Shown in pieces: positions 53,548 through 57,219 of a stretch of DNA of 64,000 nucleotides. The DNA comes from Candidula unifasciata (lineage: Eukaryota > Mollusca > Gastropoda > Stylommatophora > Geomitridae): contig CAJHNH020000238.1 in NCBI GenBank assembly GCA_905116865.2, positions 203,288 to 267,287 on the forward strand, read 5' to 3'. Each line of letters opens with the position of its first letter. Position 1 is the first letter of the stretch. The notes below the pieces were generated by a model. That model worked only from the letters and a program-made list of their open reading frames with translations. It did not search any database and was not told where the DNA came from. The position numbers and the translations under genes are program-made.

Positions 53548-54528
53548 TTCGTTTTCTCTCTTTCTATTTCTCTTGTTGTATCCCACCAGGACATTATACA
53601 AGCGATAAACATCTGGTGACACAAAGTGCTAATCACAAAGAATTGCTGGTCAAATGGAATTAACCCGGATCACATAGAAACTGCTGGTCAAATTGAATTA
53701 ACGCGGATCACATAGAAACTGCTGGTCAAATGGAATTAACGCGGATCACATAGAAACTGCTGGTCAAATGGAATTCGTCTAGTCAGTATTTCTCTACAAT
53801 TCACATGTTGTCGCAATTACACTCAAAATATTCCACTCACATTTATTAGCTGACGTCATTCCGTCCGGGACATAATTTTTTTTAGAAGAAAATGGGTTCA
53901 CTGCAAAACACATTTTTTGAGGAAAAGGACGAAATTAAAATGGGAAGAATTTAAAAGAAGTTAAGAAATAAGAGACATATCTGGGCAACTACTAATATCA
54001 ACTGTTATTGGAAAAAGAAAATGGCGCTACACTGGACACTTTCTGAGAAGAAACCAGCAGAGAATCACCAAACAGGCATTAAAATAGGAAATAAAGGGAT
54101 TAAGGAGCCAAGGACGCCCAAAAAAACCTAAGTCGAACATTTATGAAAGAAGGCAAAGCTGTATAAGGACCAGTCAAGCAACACGCAATATTGGCTTTAT
54201 TGTCACTGCCTTTGAAAACGTCAAAATTGTACGATAAACGTGTCATAAAACATTTAGCATTTGTAAACAATGAACGCCCTAAACATTACCAATATTCATT
54301 GAACAATATCTTATGACACTCACCTCCACCATTTTTGTAACACAAATAAGGGAATCTCCAAACATTCCCAAGGCCAACTGCGTACCCGATACAGGTCATG
54401 AGAAACTCCATCTTCCCACCCCAGCTGGCTCGCTCGGGGTCTCCGGGACCTGTGTACATGGGTTCCAGGTTGTCCGTGTGGATCTCTCCATTACTTCCCA
54501 GCTCTGAGTCTTTGTTCTCTGCCACGCT
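30251..54528 (-). CDS. SLC6-family sodium/chloride-dependent transporter, 12 exons, 5' end missing
   Basis: SLC6 proteins are plasma-membrane symporters that use Na+ and Cl- gradients to import neurotransmitters or amino acids. Twelve exons give about 728 residues. The signature [20 protein letters not shown] spans exons 1-2 (TM1, with the Na+-site backbone). TM3 is in exon 3, a long glycosylatable loop in exon 4, and TM4 in exon 5. [13 protein letters not shown] is in exon 6, the unwound TM6 [17 protein letters not shown] in exon 7, TM8 in exon 8, and TM12 in exon 11. Exon 12 is a cytosolic tail. The glycine/proline-type amino-acid branch is likely, but the substrate cannot be assigned. Problems: no ATG exon was found upstream of 54528, exons 4 and 5 do not match in phase, and exon 7 has one extra base. 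It could be a real gene with assembly errors or a decaying copy. Confidence 0.85.
30661..30880 (+). mobile_element. SINE family C copy
   Basis: The tRNA-like head has GTCTGTGGCTTAGGGGTTGC (A-box region) and CCGGGTTCGATCCCAGCTG (B box). The body is 'tttcaacagtggtatcgaga' and the end 'aacatcctgtaaaggatacg'. It begins 45 bp upstream of the SLC6 exon 12 acceptor. Confidence 0.85.
30885..30953 (-). mobile_element. RNase-H-family LINE scrap
   Basis: The minus frame [15 protein letters not shown] matches the cysteine tail EHLW-C-x2-CCD of the family. Confidence 0.5.
30985..31150 (+). mobile_element. SINE family A fragment
   Basis: 'agaaaagtaaagacggccgg', 'gcgtaatgctgaccacatta' and the tail 'gcttaaaggtgcaaaaaagg' follow the family order. 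Confidence 0.65.
31230..31440 (-). mobile_element. RNase H fragment of a second non-LTR family
   Basis: The minus strand reads [20 protein letters not shown] and then [11 protein letters not shown], the RNase H C-terminus (PGHAGV..NE.AD.LA). It differs from the 12424-12615 version. Confidence 0.65.
31590..31850 (+). mobile_element. Repeat B copy
   Basis: 'aatagacccactgcctcccc', 'taagcatgtcgtaaaagaaa', 'gaggcaaggaaccaacagtc', 'gtaaaacggattcacatg' and 'gcgggtgtttacagccat' give the most complete version of the family. No long GAA array follows. Confidence 0.75.
31860..32225. other. Nothing recognised
   Basis: AT-rich sequence. The plus ORF at 31870-32097 has no family resemblance. It lies in SLC6 intron 11. 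Confidence 0.35.
32230..32480 (-). mobile_element. LINE ORF2 C-terminal remnant
   Basis: On the minus strand, '[10 protein letters not shown]...ARAYFMRI' followed by [13 protein letters not shown] is the 'FGHL.RM....GRPRKRW' tail of LINEs. A related 3' scrap is at 36395-36470 ('gttagatgtagtttcctttc'). Confidence 0.65.
32560..32790 (-). mobile_element. SINE family A copy
   Basis: 'tgggtgatttagttaacttg', 'ggagccaaggtcatttttga', the B-box-like 'gtgggttcgaacctagg' and the head 'cgtctagctgctgcacc' are all present. Confidence 0.8.
32800..34095. other. No gene recognised (SLC6 intron 11)
   Basis: The plus ORF 33634-33933 (99 codons, basic) and the minus ORF 32957-33175 have no domain or repeat match that I recognise. 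Poly-T runs occur near 32867 and 33482. Confidence 0.35.
34111..34332 (-). mobile_element. SINE family E copy, 10-bp target duplication
   Basis: Reverse-oriented relative of 27225-27440, with the same head (B box GGTCCGGGTTCACTC) and tail. CACATTTCTT flanks it at 34101-34110 and 34333-34342 with no mismatch. It lies in SLC6 intron 11 in sense orientation to the gene. Confidence 0.9.
34355..34425 (-). mobile_element. SINE family A core scrap
   Basis: 'tggtgatgtggtcaacatca' and 'agctacctttacttcccatg' are the family core. Confidence 0.55.
34531..34692 (-). CDS. SLC6 exon 11 (TM12 region)
   Basis: Phase 0 at both ends, with acceptor TTTATTTTCAG and donor GTAAGT. It encodes 54 residues: [33 protein letters not shown], a hydrophobic TM segment and [10 protein letters not shown]. 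The 'YP.W...LGW' motif is the pre-TM12 hallmark of SLC6. Confidence 0.9.
35070..35150 (-). mobile_element. SINE family A scrap
   Basis: 'gggcacatgatgctagtctc' and 'caccaatcagcatccagtga' are decayed tail and core motifs. Confidence 0.4.
35348..35448 (-). CDS. SLC6 exon 10
   Basis: The acceptor is TTTGCAG and the donor is GTACAC. It encodes [20 protein letters not shown] and [14 protein letters not shown]. 'F..DI..M.G..P...WK.CW....P' is the loop and TM11 of SLC6. The reading frame agrees with exons 9 and 11. Confidence 0.9.
35662..36015. repeat. Roughly 43-bp minisatellite, about 7-8 copies
   Basis: The unit contains 'ttgcccatgtagacaggcac', 'tcaagcctgggggttta' and 'taac'. Later copies are lengthened by G-rich insertions (around 35869-35890 and 35925-35942). 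It lies in SLC6 intron 9. Confidence 0.92.
36475..36805. repeat. (GAT)n-rich imperfect array
   Basis: TGATGA blocks with a higher-order unit of 'ttaccgtaatgatgatgatg' repeated several times. A related GAT/AAT-rich tract runs 37205-37350, ending beside exon 9. Confidence 0.9.
37379..37616 (-). CDS. SLC6 exon 9 (TM9-TM10)
   Basis: The acceptor is CTACTTTCAG and the donor is GTGAGG. It encodes 79 codons plus one base: [40 protein letters not shown], and [20 protein letters not shown] when completed. 'DEFP', 'LGLPM...GG.Y' and 'E.IA..W.YG' are SLC6 TM9-10 motifs. The open frame continues into the (GAT)n intron, but the donor is clear. Confidence 0.92.
37835..38020 (-). mobile_element. SINE family A copy
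   Basis: 'cacgcctttaggcacatcag', 'tagaccaatcggcact', 'ggccgtctttacttccccat' and 'ttaggctgggtcgacctg' are in order. The head is missing. Confidence 0.75.
38430..38510. repeat. Poly-C/T tract
   Basis: Runs of C up to 18-20 with intervening T. G-rich on the strand transcribed by SLC6. Confidence 0.9.
38610..38760 (-). mobile_element. RNase-H-family LINE 3' fragment
   Basis: 'taagaattgacattacagga', 'cagcagcaagcgaagagttc' and 'ttgtacatccgtctccgcct' are diagnostic. Sense orientation relative to SLC6. Confidence 0.7.
38873..38985 (-). CDS. SLC6 exon 8 (TM8)
   Basis: Acceptor CCTGCAG, donor GTAAGT. It encodes [20 protein letters not shown] and [18 protein letters not shown]. 'GPGLAF..YPEA......W...FF.M...LG..SQ' is strictly conserved in SLC6 (EL4 to TM8). 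Confidence 0.95.
39000..39370. repeat. Degenerate tandem region (GTCTTAAA-type)
   Basis: Irregular repetition of 'aagtcttgaaacaagtctta' and 'agacaagact' over 370 bp in SLC6 intron 7. The unit length is unclear, about 45-50 bp. Confidence 0.7.
39660..40095 (-). mobile_element. Non-LTR reverse transcriptase C-terminal remnant
   Basis: A minus frame reads [20 protein letters not shown] and [17 protein letters not shown], the 'Y..L...IR..G..V.L..VEVG..G....S' block that follows the RT domain in some LINE families. Confidence 0.5.
40135..40385 (+). mobile_element. SINE family A, near full length
   Basis: Head GCGTAGCGGCTAGACGCTTG, B-box-like 'gattgtgggttaaggtcc', core 'tccaggttgacccagccttg' and 'ggccggcgtgatgatgacca', tail 'tatgcctaatgtgcctaaag'. 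Good plus-strand reference copy. Confidence 0.85.
40600..41065 (-). mobile_element. SINE family C, split by a MITE
   Basis: Right part (40907-41065): 'cactgtcgaaaccaaagcaa'-type body, B box 'gggatcgaacccgg', head 'caacgcctaagccacagacg'. Left part (40600-40668): the 3' end with 'tcctttacaggacgttgc' and 'tctgttggctgttgtg'. The MITE 40677-40898 lies between. Confidence 0.85.
40677..40898. mobile_element. hAT-like MITE with perfect 8-bp target duplication
   Basis: The termini are CAGCGGTTCTCA and TGAGAATCACTG (inverted, 10 of 12 matching). TTCTAGGC flanks it at 40669-40676 and 40899-40906, the 8-bp duplication expected of hAT transposons. The 222 bp inside have no coding capacity and include 'gggggtcgccaaaacatgag'. 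Confidence 0.9.
41340..41371. repeat. (AC)n microsatellite
   Basis: Short CA repeat in SLC6 intron 7 with two interruptions. Confidence 0.9.
41759..41988 (-). CDS. SLC6 exon 7 (TM6-TM7) with one-base frameshift
   Basis: The acceptor is TTTAAACAG and the donor is GTGAGG. The first frame gives [20 protein letters not shown] then IAMSSFN, the unwound TM6 core. After AAT one extra C (about 41911-41914) shifts the frame. The conserved continuation [17 protein letters not shown] and [20 protein letters not shown] is in the next frame. Exon length is 230; removing one base (229) restores agreement with the phases of exons 6 and 8. It is a deletion or insertion polymorphism, an assembly error, or a real lesion. 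Confidence 0.9.
42625..43050. repeat. Polypurine minisatellite, about 28-30 bp unit, about 12 copies
   Basis: The plus strand is almost pure A/G: 'ggagggaggatgaaaaggag' plus 'gcagcagaa'. It is preceded by an 11-G run at 42612. It ends about 45 bp from the donor of SLC6 exon 6, so the transcript carries the polypyrimidine strand. The Pro/Ser/Leu-rich minus ORFs here are repeat translations. Confidence 0.92.
43092..43226 (-). CDS. SLC6 exon 6 (TM5)
   Basis: 45 codons, phase 0 at both ends, acceptor TTTCCCCAG and donor GTCAGT. It encodes [40 protein letters not shown] and LADPR. 'VVYFTA.FPY..L..LL.RG.TL.GA..GI.YY..PD' is a family signature. Confidence 0.95.
43255..43505 (-). mobile_element. SINE family A, near full length
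   Basis: Tail 'ataggcatatagggctagac' with the order tail, core ('tggtacccatttaaggctgg'), B-box-like 'gacctgaaccaacgacc', and head 'gtgtctagccgctacacc'. It lies in SLC6 intron 5, 29 bp from exon 6. Confidence 0.85.
43508..44000 (-). mobile_element. SINE family A, second tandem copy, split by a MITE
   Basis: Tail and core at 43508-43636, then the body resumes at 43837 ('ttagcctgcatcaacctggg', 'caaatccgtctccgtgtgga'). The interruption is a hAT-like MITE. Confidence 0.7.
43637..43828. mobile_element. hAT-like MITE inside SINE A
   Basis: CAGAGGTTATCAACCTG at one end and 'ggttgaagcccctg' at the other. The internal 'gggggtcgccacaacatgag' is shared with 40677-40898. Flanks CCATAGGA and CCCTTGGA agree at 6 of 8 positions, a decayed 8-bp target duplication. 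Confidence 0.75.
44010..45475. other. No gene recognised (SLC6 intron 5)
   Basis: Poly-T tract at 44010-44040. The plus ORF 44626-44862 ([20 protein letters not shown]...) is unrecognised. 'gctgatgaaggcaacgttca' at 44393 resembles a retroelement 3' tail. Confidence 0.35.
45480..45780 (-). mobile_element. RNase-H-family LINE 3' fragment
   Basis: 'gtgggacactcacattagcg', 'ctccatgcgcatttccagaa' and 'ccattctcttcagaccgtga' follow the family order in the usual orientation. Confidence 0.65.
46165..46240. repeat. (GT/GC)n microsatellite beside SLC6 exon 5
   Basis: GTGTGTGCGCGC and TGCGTGCGTGCG repeats start 25 bp from the exon 5 donor. Confidence 0.9.
46265..46396 (-). CDS. SLC6 exon 5 (TM4)
   Basis: Donor GTAAGC in phase 0, agreeing with exon 6. 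From the TTTGTCTTTCAG acceptor the frame reads [20 protein letters not shown] and [20 protein letters not shown], then SLGK. 'W.LALCLL.SW......KGV.S.GK' is the SLC6 TM4 motif. Exon 4 ends in phase 2, whereas this frame needs phase 0, or one more base. The next acceptor that would fit (ending at 46375 or so) would drop HLPIQKSA. Confidence 0.85.
46480..46975 (+). mobile_element. RTE-like LINE 3' end with GAA tail
   Basis: 'taattctaatgtcaaagctg', 'tctatggggcggaaacatgg', 'agtggaccaagagatgcaga' and 'ctccacttggggctagaaag' parallel 59170-59600. It terminates in 'acagaagaagaag'. Confidence 0.8.
46980..47520 (+). mobile_element. LINE remnant of another family
   Basis: 'ggctatggagatgtggtttt' and 'acagacgaattccaatactt' are the DNA form of the MEMWFYRRI motif of LINE ORF2. 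'ggcagaggaagacaacacaa' (GRGRQHK) follows. Confidence 0.65.
47548..47628. repeat. (ATT)n microsatellite
   Basis: About 27 ATT units. It starts within SINE A-adjacent sequence. Confidence 0.97.
47629..47935 (-). mobile_element. Two tandem SINE family A copies
   Basis: The first (47629-47735) has 'gaccaatcggcactcaatag' and 'aacgtcacgccggtcccctt'. The second (47740-47935) has 'ggcatatagggctagaccta' and 'cagcatcacgccggctgcct', then the head 'gcgagcgtctagctg'. The same orientation and touching ends suggest one inserted into the tail of the other. Confidence 0.8.
47990..48775. other. No gene recognised (SLC6 intron 4)
   Basis: The plus ORF 48148-48378 is lysine-rich with no family match. Possible LINE scrap around 48640-48770. 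Confidence 0.35.
48780..48972 (-). mobile_element. SINE family C fragment
   Basis: 'gtatcctttacagtacgttg', 'gtgttggctgttgtggtttt', 'ccactgtcgaaaccaacgca' and the head 'caacgcctaagccacagacg' are present. Part of the B-box region is deleted. Confidence 0.8.
49074..49290. repeat. (CT)n microsatellite
   Basis: Interrupted CTCT array with GTGT islands. The Ser/Leu-rich ORFs are translations of it. Confidence 0.97.
49819..50014 (-). CDS. SLC6 exon 4 (extracellular loop 2)
   Basis: Acceptor TATTTCCAG, donor GTGAGT, leaving in phase 2 after TACTACAG. It encodes [20 protein letters not shown], a Ser/Thr/Ala-rich stretch, then [16 protein letters not shown] is a candidate N-glycosylation site. 'SPAEEY' is the conserved end of EL2 before TM4. 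The loop is Thr/Ser-biased and poorly conserved, as usual. Confidence 0.88.
50035..50230 (+). mobile_element. SINE family F fragment, next to SLC6 exon 4
   Basis: 'gcgctgcccgggcaaaaatt' and 'tatctacccaaagtatttca' are the reverse complement of the segment at 52190-52260. The tRNA head is absent. It starts about 20 bp from exon 4, within its acceptor region. Confidence 0.7.
50262..50440. repeat. Direct duplication of a roughly 95-bp segment
   Basis: 'agacacactgacagataaac', 'caacggggaagacacctaga' and 'cagtcataggaagagacaag' occur twice (from 50262 and 50358) with almost no change, so the tandem duplication is recent. Confidence 0.85.
50505..50760 (+). mobile_element. Repeat B copy leading into (GAA)n
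   Basis: 'gaacagactcactgcctcca', 'acaagcatgtcgtaggagtc', 'tgagaggcagaaaaccaaca', 'gatctgtaaaactgatgtgc' and 'gattttacagccggtaaacg', then 'tcaagctaatgaagaag...'. Same end as the copies at 11490 and 62620. Confidence 0.85.
50761..51195. repeat. (GAA)n array, about 145 units, in SLC6 intron 3
   Basis: Nearly pure GAA on the plus strand with a few interruptions (AGAG near 50945, GACGAC near 50981, GCA near 50996 and 51089-51112). The SLC6 transcript carries (UUC)n. It begins at the 3' end of repeat B and ends about 135 bp from the exon 3 donor. The Glu, Lys, Arg, Ser, Leu and Phe homopolymer ORFs here are artefacts. Confidence 0.98.
51331..51507 (-). CDS. SLC6 exon 3 (TM3 and start of EL2)
   Basis: Acceptor TCCACAG, donor GTAGGT. 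It encodes [40 protein letters not shown] and [19 protein letters not shown]. 'G.GYA...VS.....YYNVI.A..L.YL..SF...LPW' is the SLC6 TM3 motif. The cysteines CQTNAC form the conserved EL2 disulphide pair, and NHT is a candidate glycosylation site. Confidence 0.95.
51558..51749. mobile_element. Foldback element (MITE-like) with G-rich loop
   Basis: The left arm 'acaccctatctcagaaactc' and the inverted right arm (plus strand '...gagtcccctagatagagtgt') pair over about 65 bp. The two arms also share 'ctccgagatt' and 'gaaagtccaatattat'-type blocks. The loop (51620-51655) has four G runs (GGGTGGGGGGTGGGGGGGGT), a potential quadruplex on the plus strand. No clear duplication was seen. Confidence 0.75.
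51830..51965 (-). mobile_element. RNase H fragment of non-LTR element
   Basis: On the minus strand, a frame-damaged '[20 protein letters not shown]' is visible, the RNase H C-terminus. It lies in SLC6 intron 2. Confidence 0.55.
52080..52470 (-). mobile_element. SINE family F, near full length
   Basis: On the minus strand the head is GGCTGCGTGGTTTTGAGGCA, with B box GTTCCGGGTTCAATCCCCGG, followed by 'cacgtggacttggacttc' and the body. It is joined at its far end (52085-52140) to a short RNase-H-family LINE scrap and a poly-T run. Confidence 0.8.
52657..52788 (-). CDS. SLC6 exon 2 (end of TM1 to TM2)
   Basis: Acceptor TTATTTCAG, donor GTAATA, phase 1 at both sides. It encodes [40 protein letters not shown] and PLFK. 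'GAF..PY...L...G.P....E...GQ' is the classic SLC6 TM1b-TM2 sequence and continues KNGGG of exon 1. Confidence 0.96.
52920..53040. repeat. (CT)n microsatellite
   Basis: CTCCCTCTCTC-type array with TAT interruptions. A second one is at 53485-53572. Confidence 0.95.
53190..53485 (+). mobile_element. LINE ORF2 remnant
   Basis: The plus frames give '[20 protein letters not shown]', then [10 protein letters not shown] and YSFKTK, a damaged copy of the 'V..FTYLGS..S.DG....I..RI..A..AF..L....S...S..TK' post-RT region. It stops at a poly-C run and the second (CT)n array. Confidence 0.7.
53580..53640 (+). mobile_element. Repeat D fragment
   Basis: 'cccaccaggacattatacaa' followed by 'gcgataaacatctggtgaca' and 'caaagtgc' is the start of repeat D, better seen at 62217-62375. 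Confidence 0.6.
53643..53777. repeat. 38-bp minisatellite, 3.5 copies
   Basis: Unit 'gctggtcaaatggaattaac' plus 'gcggatcacatagaaact', with one or two substitutions. It lies in SLC6 intron 1. Confidence 0.95.
53940..54180 (+). mobile_element. LINE 3' remnant
   Basis: 'gaagaaaatggcgctacact' and 'ggacactttctgagaagaaa' ([11 protein letters not shown]), then 'agccaaggacgcccaaaaaa' (SQGRPKK), fit the tail of LINE ORF2. Confidence 0.6.
54324..54528 (-). CDS. SLC6 exon 1 of those visible (N-terminus and TM1)
   Basis: Acceptor GGTTTTTCAG upstream, donor GTGAGT. The frame from 54528 is [40 protein letters not shown] and [20 protein letters not shown], ending YLCYKNGG plus one base. No ATG precedes the acceptor in frame, so the start codon is either in an unseen upstream exon or at Met23 (MYTGPGD). 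'W..K.EF....[21 protein letters not shown]' is diagnostic of SLC6. Confidence 0.92.
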
Positions 54529-54679
54529 CTGAAAAACCAGAGAGTATGTATGGTTCTCGTTCTGAATAACTTCAAGGAAATCATGACTTCATAAAATGTA
54601 CAGCTTAAATGTAACTAGTTGTTCTCGACATATCGCAATGTAAGACTGAAAGTAAATCAATTATGTAGTGGGACAAACA

Positions 54680-55125
54680 GAATACACAAACTAGATTTCT
54701 AAGAGCATGTATCTTTCCCATTGCAACATACACCTGTGAGACCTAGACACTTACTAAACAAGCTGAACAGCGCATAAATGCCTTTGTATACAAATGTTAT
54801 AGACGGGTTCTAAGAATATCATGGGTAAAGAACAGAACAAATGCATTCATACTTCAAAAACTGAATACTGAAGAAGGTTGGCTATTAAAGATGATAAAAC
54901 ACAGAAAATTGAAATATTTTGGTGACTTGTAACGTAGTAAAAGTTTGGAGAGAACAATGTTGGAGGGGTATATGGCTGGGAAGAGGGAAGAGGAAGGCTA
55001 AAGAGAAGATGGGTGCAGGATGTGGCGGATGATCTCCAAATGGGTGCATCGGACGTGGAACATCCTGCACGGGATCGAGAATTTCTCGGAGGGTTGTTAT
55101 GGGAGCAAGGTTCTGCAAGGGACAT
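54680..55125 (+). mobile_element. LINE ORF2 C-terminal end
   Basis: Reads KQAEQRINAFVYKCYRRVLR, ISWVKNRTNAFIL, KMIKHRKLKYFGDL, RKAKRRWVQDVADDLQMGAS and RDREFLGG. It carries standard LINE tail motifs (R..AF..KCYRR.LRI.W; KLKYFGH). The coding end merges into the CTGA repeat. Confidence 0.8.
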
Positions 55126-55127
55126 GC

Positions 55128-55158
<31 letters not shown>

Positions 55159-55232
55159 TGAGTGACGGACTGACGGACTGACTGACGGACTGAGTGACGG
55201 ACTGACTGACTGACTGACTGACGGACTGACTG
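55128..55232. repeat. (CTGA)n array at LINE 3' end
   Basis: About 26 CTGA units with periodic 'cggactgag' variants. It begins exactly where the LINE fragment's ORF ends, so it is probably an expanded 3' tail. Confidence 0.9.
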
Positions 55233-55239
55233 ACTGACT

Positions 55240-55560
55240 GATCTCGTAAAAAGCCGCTCGCATGGCTTTTGTTGGGCATTGGTATAAAAGTTGCACCTTG
55301 AAAGAGATTTGGATCACAGGCACCCGAATCTGGAGGCTCAGATCCCTCGAGGAACCTATGAAGATAACCCCGCCCCCCCCCCCTCCCTCCCAACTCTTAG
55401 AAAAAAAGGGGGGTGGAGGGGTTGAATCCTCGCGAAAACTTTTATAAAGGCCCATTTTGAATTTTTTTGTTTTTAAGACTATTTGTTTATCGATGTCCAC
55501 CATTTGAAACATTTTTTTTATTTTCTTGCTATTCGATGCATCATAAGTAAATAAGTTTAA
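55240..55560. other. Unrecognised, contains poly-C run
   Basis: Plus and minus ORFs overlap without family match. A C-rich tract at 55371-55387 is followed by a G-rich one at 55408-55420. Confidence 0.3.
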
Positions 55561-55569
55561 CCCCACTAA

Positions 55570-55720
55570 GACATCACATAGAGCGACAAACACCCGGTGA
55601 CACAAAGTGCCACCATGCAGATGAGGATCACCCTTTAAGAGGTCCCGGGAACCCCAATCAACCGTTAGGTTATATTAGGGCCCCCGGCAACAGCCAGGAT
55701 GGGGCTTCAATATAACATCA
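55570..55720 (+). mobile_element. Repeat D copy
   Basis: 'gacatcacatagagcgacaa', 'ggtgacacaaagtgccacca', 'gatgaggatcaccctttaag', 'aggtcccgggaaccccaatc' and 'gggcccccggcaacagccag' share order with 62217-62375 and 63424-63550. Confidence 0.75.
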
Positions 55721-56094
55721 TCCCCACCATGGTCACTATTATTTTGCTATACCCTTTAACTAAGATTAAGCCTGTTGACCCTCTCATCTTATCTGGCAAA
55801 TATGTAATACCAGAAAGGGTATAGATTTTTCTTTTTAAAGGAATACTGATTCGATGTAGTGAATAGCGAATAAATATAGCGCTGTATTTAAAATAGTATG
55901 AAATGGATCAACAAATAATGCTCAAAAGAATTTCCACATATGGATAAAAGGAACTGTTTAGTTCCTTTACAAAACTGTTGGCGAGGGTTCAACCCCCTCT
56001 AAAATTGGGAAGATGGATGGGAGGTGGGATGGGATCTGAGCTTCCATGTTCGATTGTCTTGTTTCGATGTGACTGGACTAATGGTCTAGCAGAA

Positions 56095-56315
56095 TGTCGA
56101 CGTCCGTGGCTCAAGCATTGCAAACGCAAGGCCGTGGGTCTGGGATCGATTCTAGCAGTAGGCGATTTGGCAGCAGTTCGCCTTGCGTTGGTTTCGACGG
56201 TGGTATCGAGAGCCCACCGTTTAGAAAGCAATGGCAAACTACTGAACTTTAATTCGCCTAGAAAAACCGCAACTGCCAAAAAATTATGCGGTTGGTTTTG
56301 CAACGTTCTATAGCA
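56095..56315 (+). mobile_element. SINE family C copy
   Basis: Head 'gacgtccgtggctcaagcat', B-box-like 'gggtctgggatcgattctag', 'cgttggtttcgacggtggta' and 'gcaatggcaaactactgaac'. The terminal part is slightly altered. Confidence 0.85.
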
Positions 56316-56319
56316 GAAT

Positions 56320-57215
56320 ATGACATTCAGGTTATACACAGACTTAGTAGTTTGCTTAGCAAGAAATTTAATTATTTTGTTTACAGTTGATTTTGGTTGT
56401 TATAAAAACAAAGTTGCAGCCCTTTCTAAATCTATGTGTTATGCTACATTTTATGCGTTTATATACGAGGAGCATTACTACAGAACTGATGCCTAACTCA
56501 TTGTCCAGCAGTAAAGTCCGGCCAATGAACTGTGAAGAGATCAAGTCCATCTCAGTTAAGTATCGAGAGGGATTCTCCAGAACTGCAGCAACCCAAGACA
56601 CTAGTGCCCACTTTTACTCTCGACACAACAATTTCTTGCAGTGATGAGCGGTGAAGTGTCGTAGGCAGCCCAGGAGTCTTTCTGGAAGAGTTCAGTTCTG
56701 AGTTTATTAGTTTCATTGTCCTCTACTTTCATTTACTTTTCAGAATCTTTACCTTTGTTGTACTCATTACATGATGTATTATTATTCTGGATTCAGATTT
56801 GTCAGTGTCCAATCTTTGCCAGTTCTTATAGATTAGATTGTGTGTGTGGTTGTGGTGTTCTTGTGTCATATTCGTTACTGTGTTATATTTTGACTATGAA
56901 AGGTTTGCTATCTAGTCTGGTGGCTTCTAAATGTTGAGGAGGTCAGGCAAAGTTGTGCCCAGGTATATTTATTATTGCAGTGGGAATCATAGTTTGAGTC
57001 GCCTCACCCATGAAGTGATGTTGGATGGTCGTTGGAGCTACAGAGTACCTTCTAAGCCGATGCGAGCCACCATCTATCATTAGGTCACTTCAGAGTGTCT
57101 TTGATTACCAGGGACACACTAATAAAGACATGCGACAGACGCTTCATGTGACAGTAATGTTCTAGGGTAATACTGAGAGGGGCTTTTAGTTCATTTGTTA
57201 CGTAATATTTATCTT
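56320..57215. other. No gene recognised
   Basis: The plus ORF 56387-56644 and its minus shadow lack a family match. This is where an upstream SLC6 exon could hide, but no ATG-plus-donor arrangement convinced me. Confidence 0.3.
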
Positions 57216-57219
57216 CTTC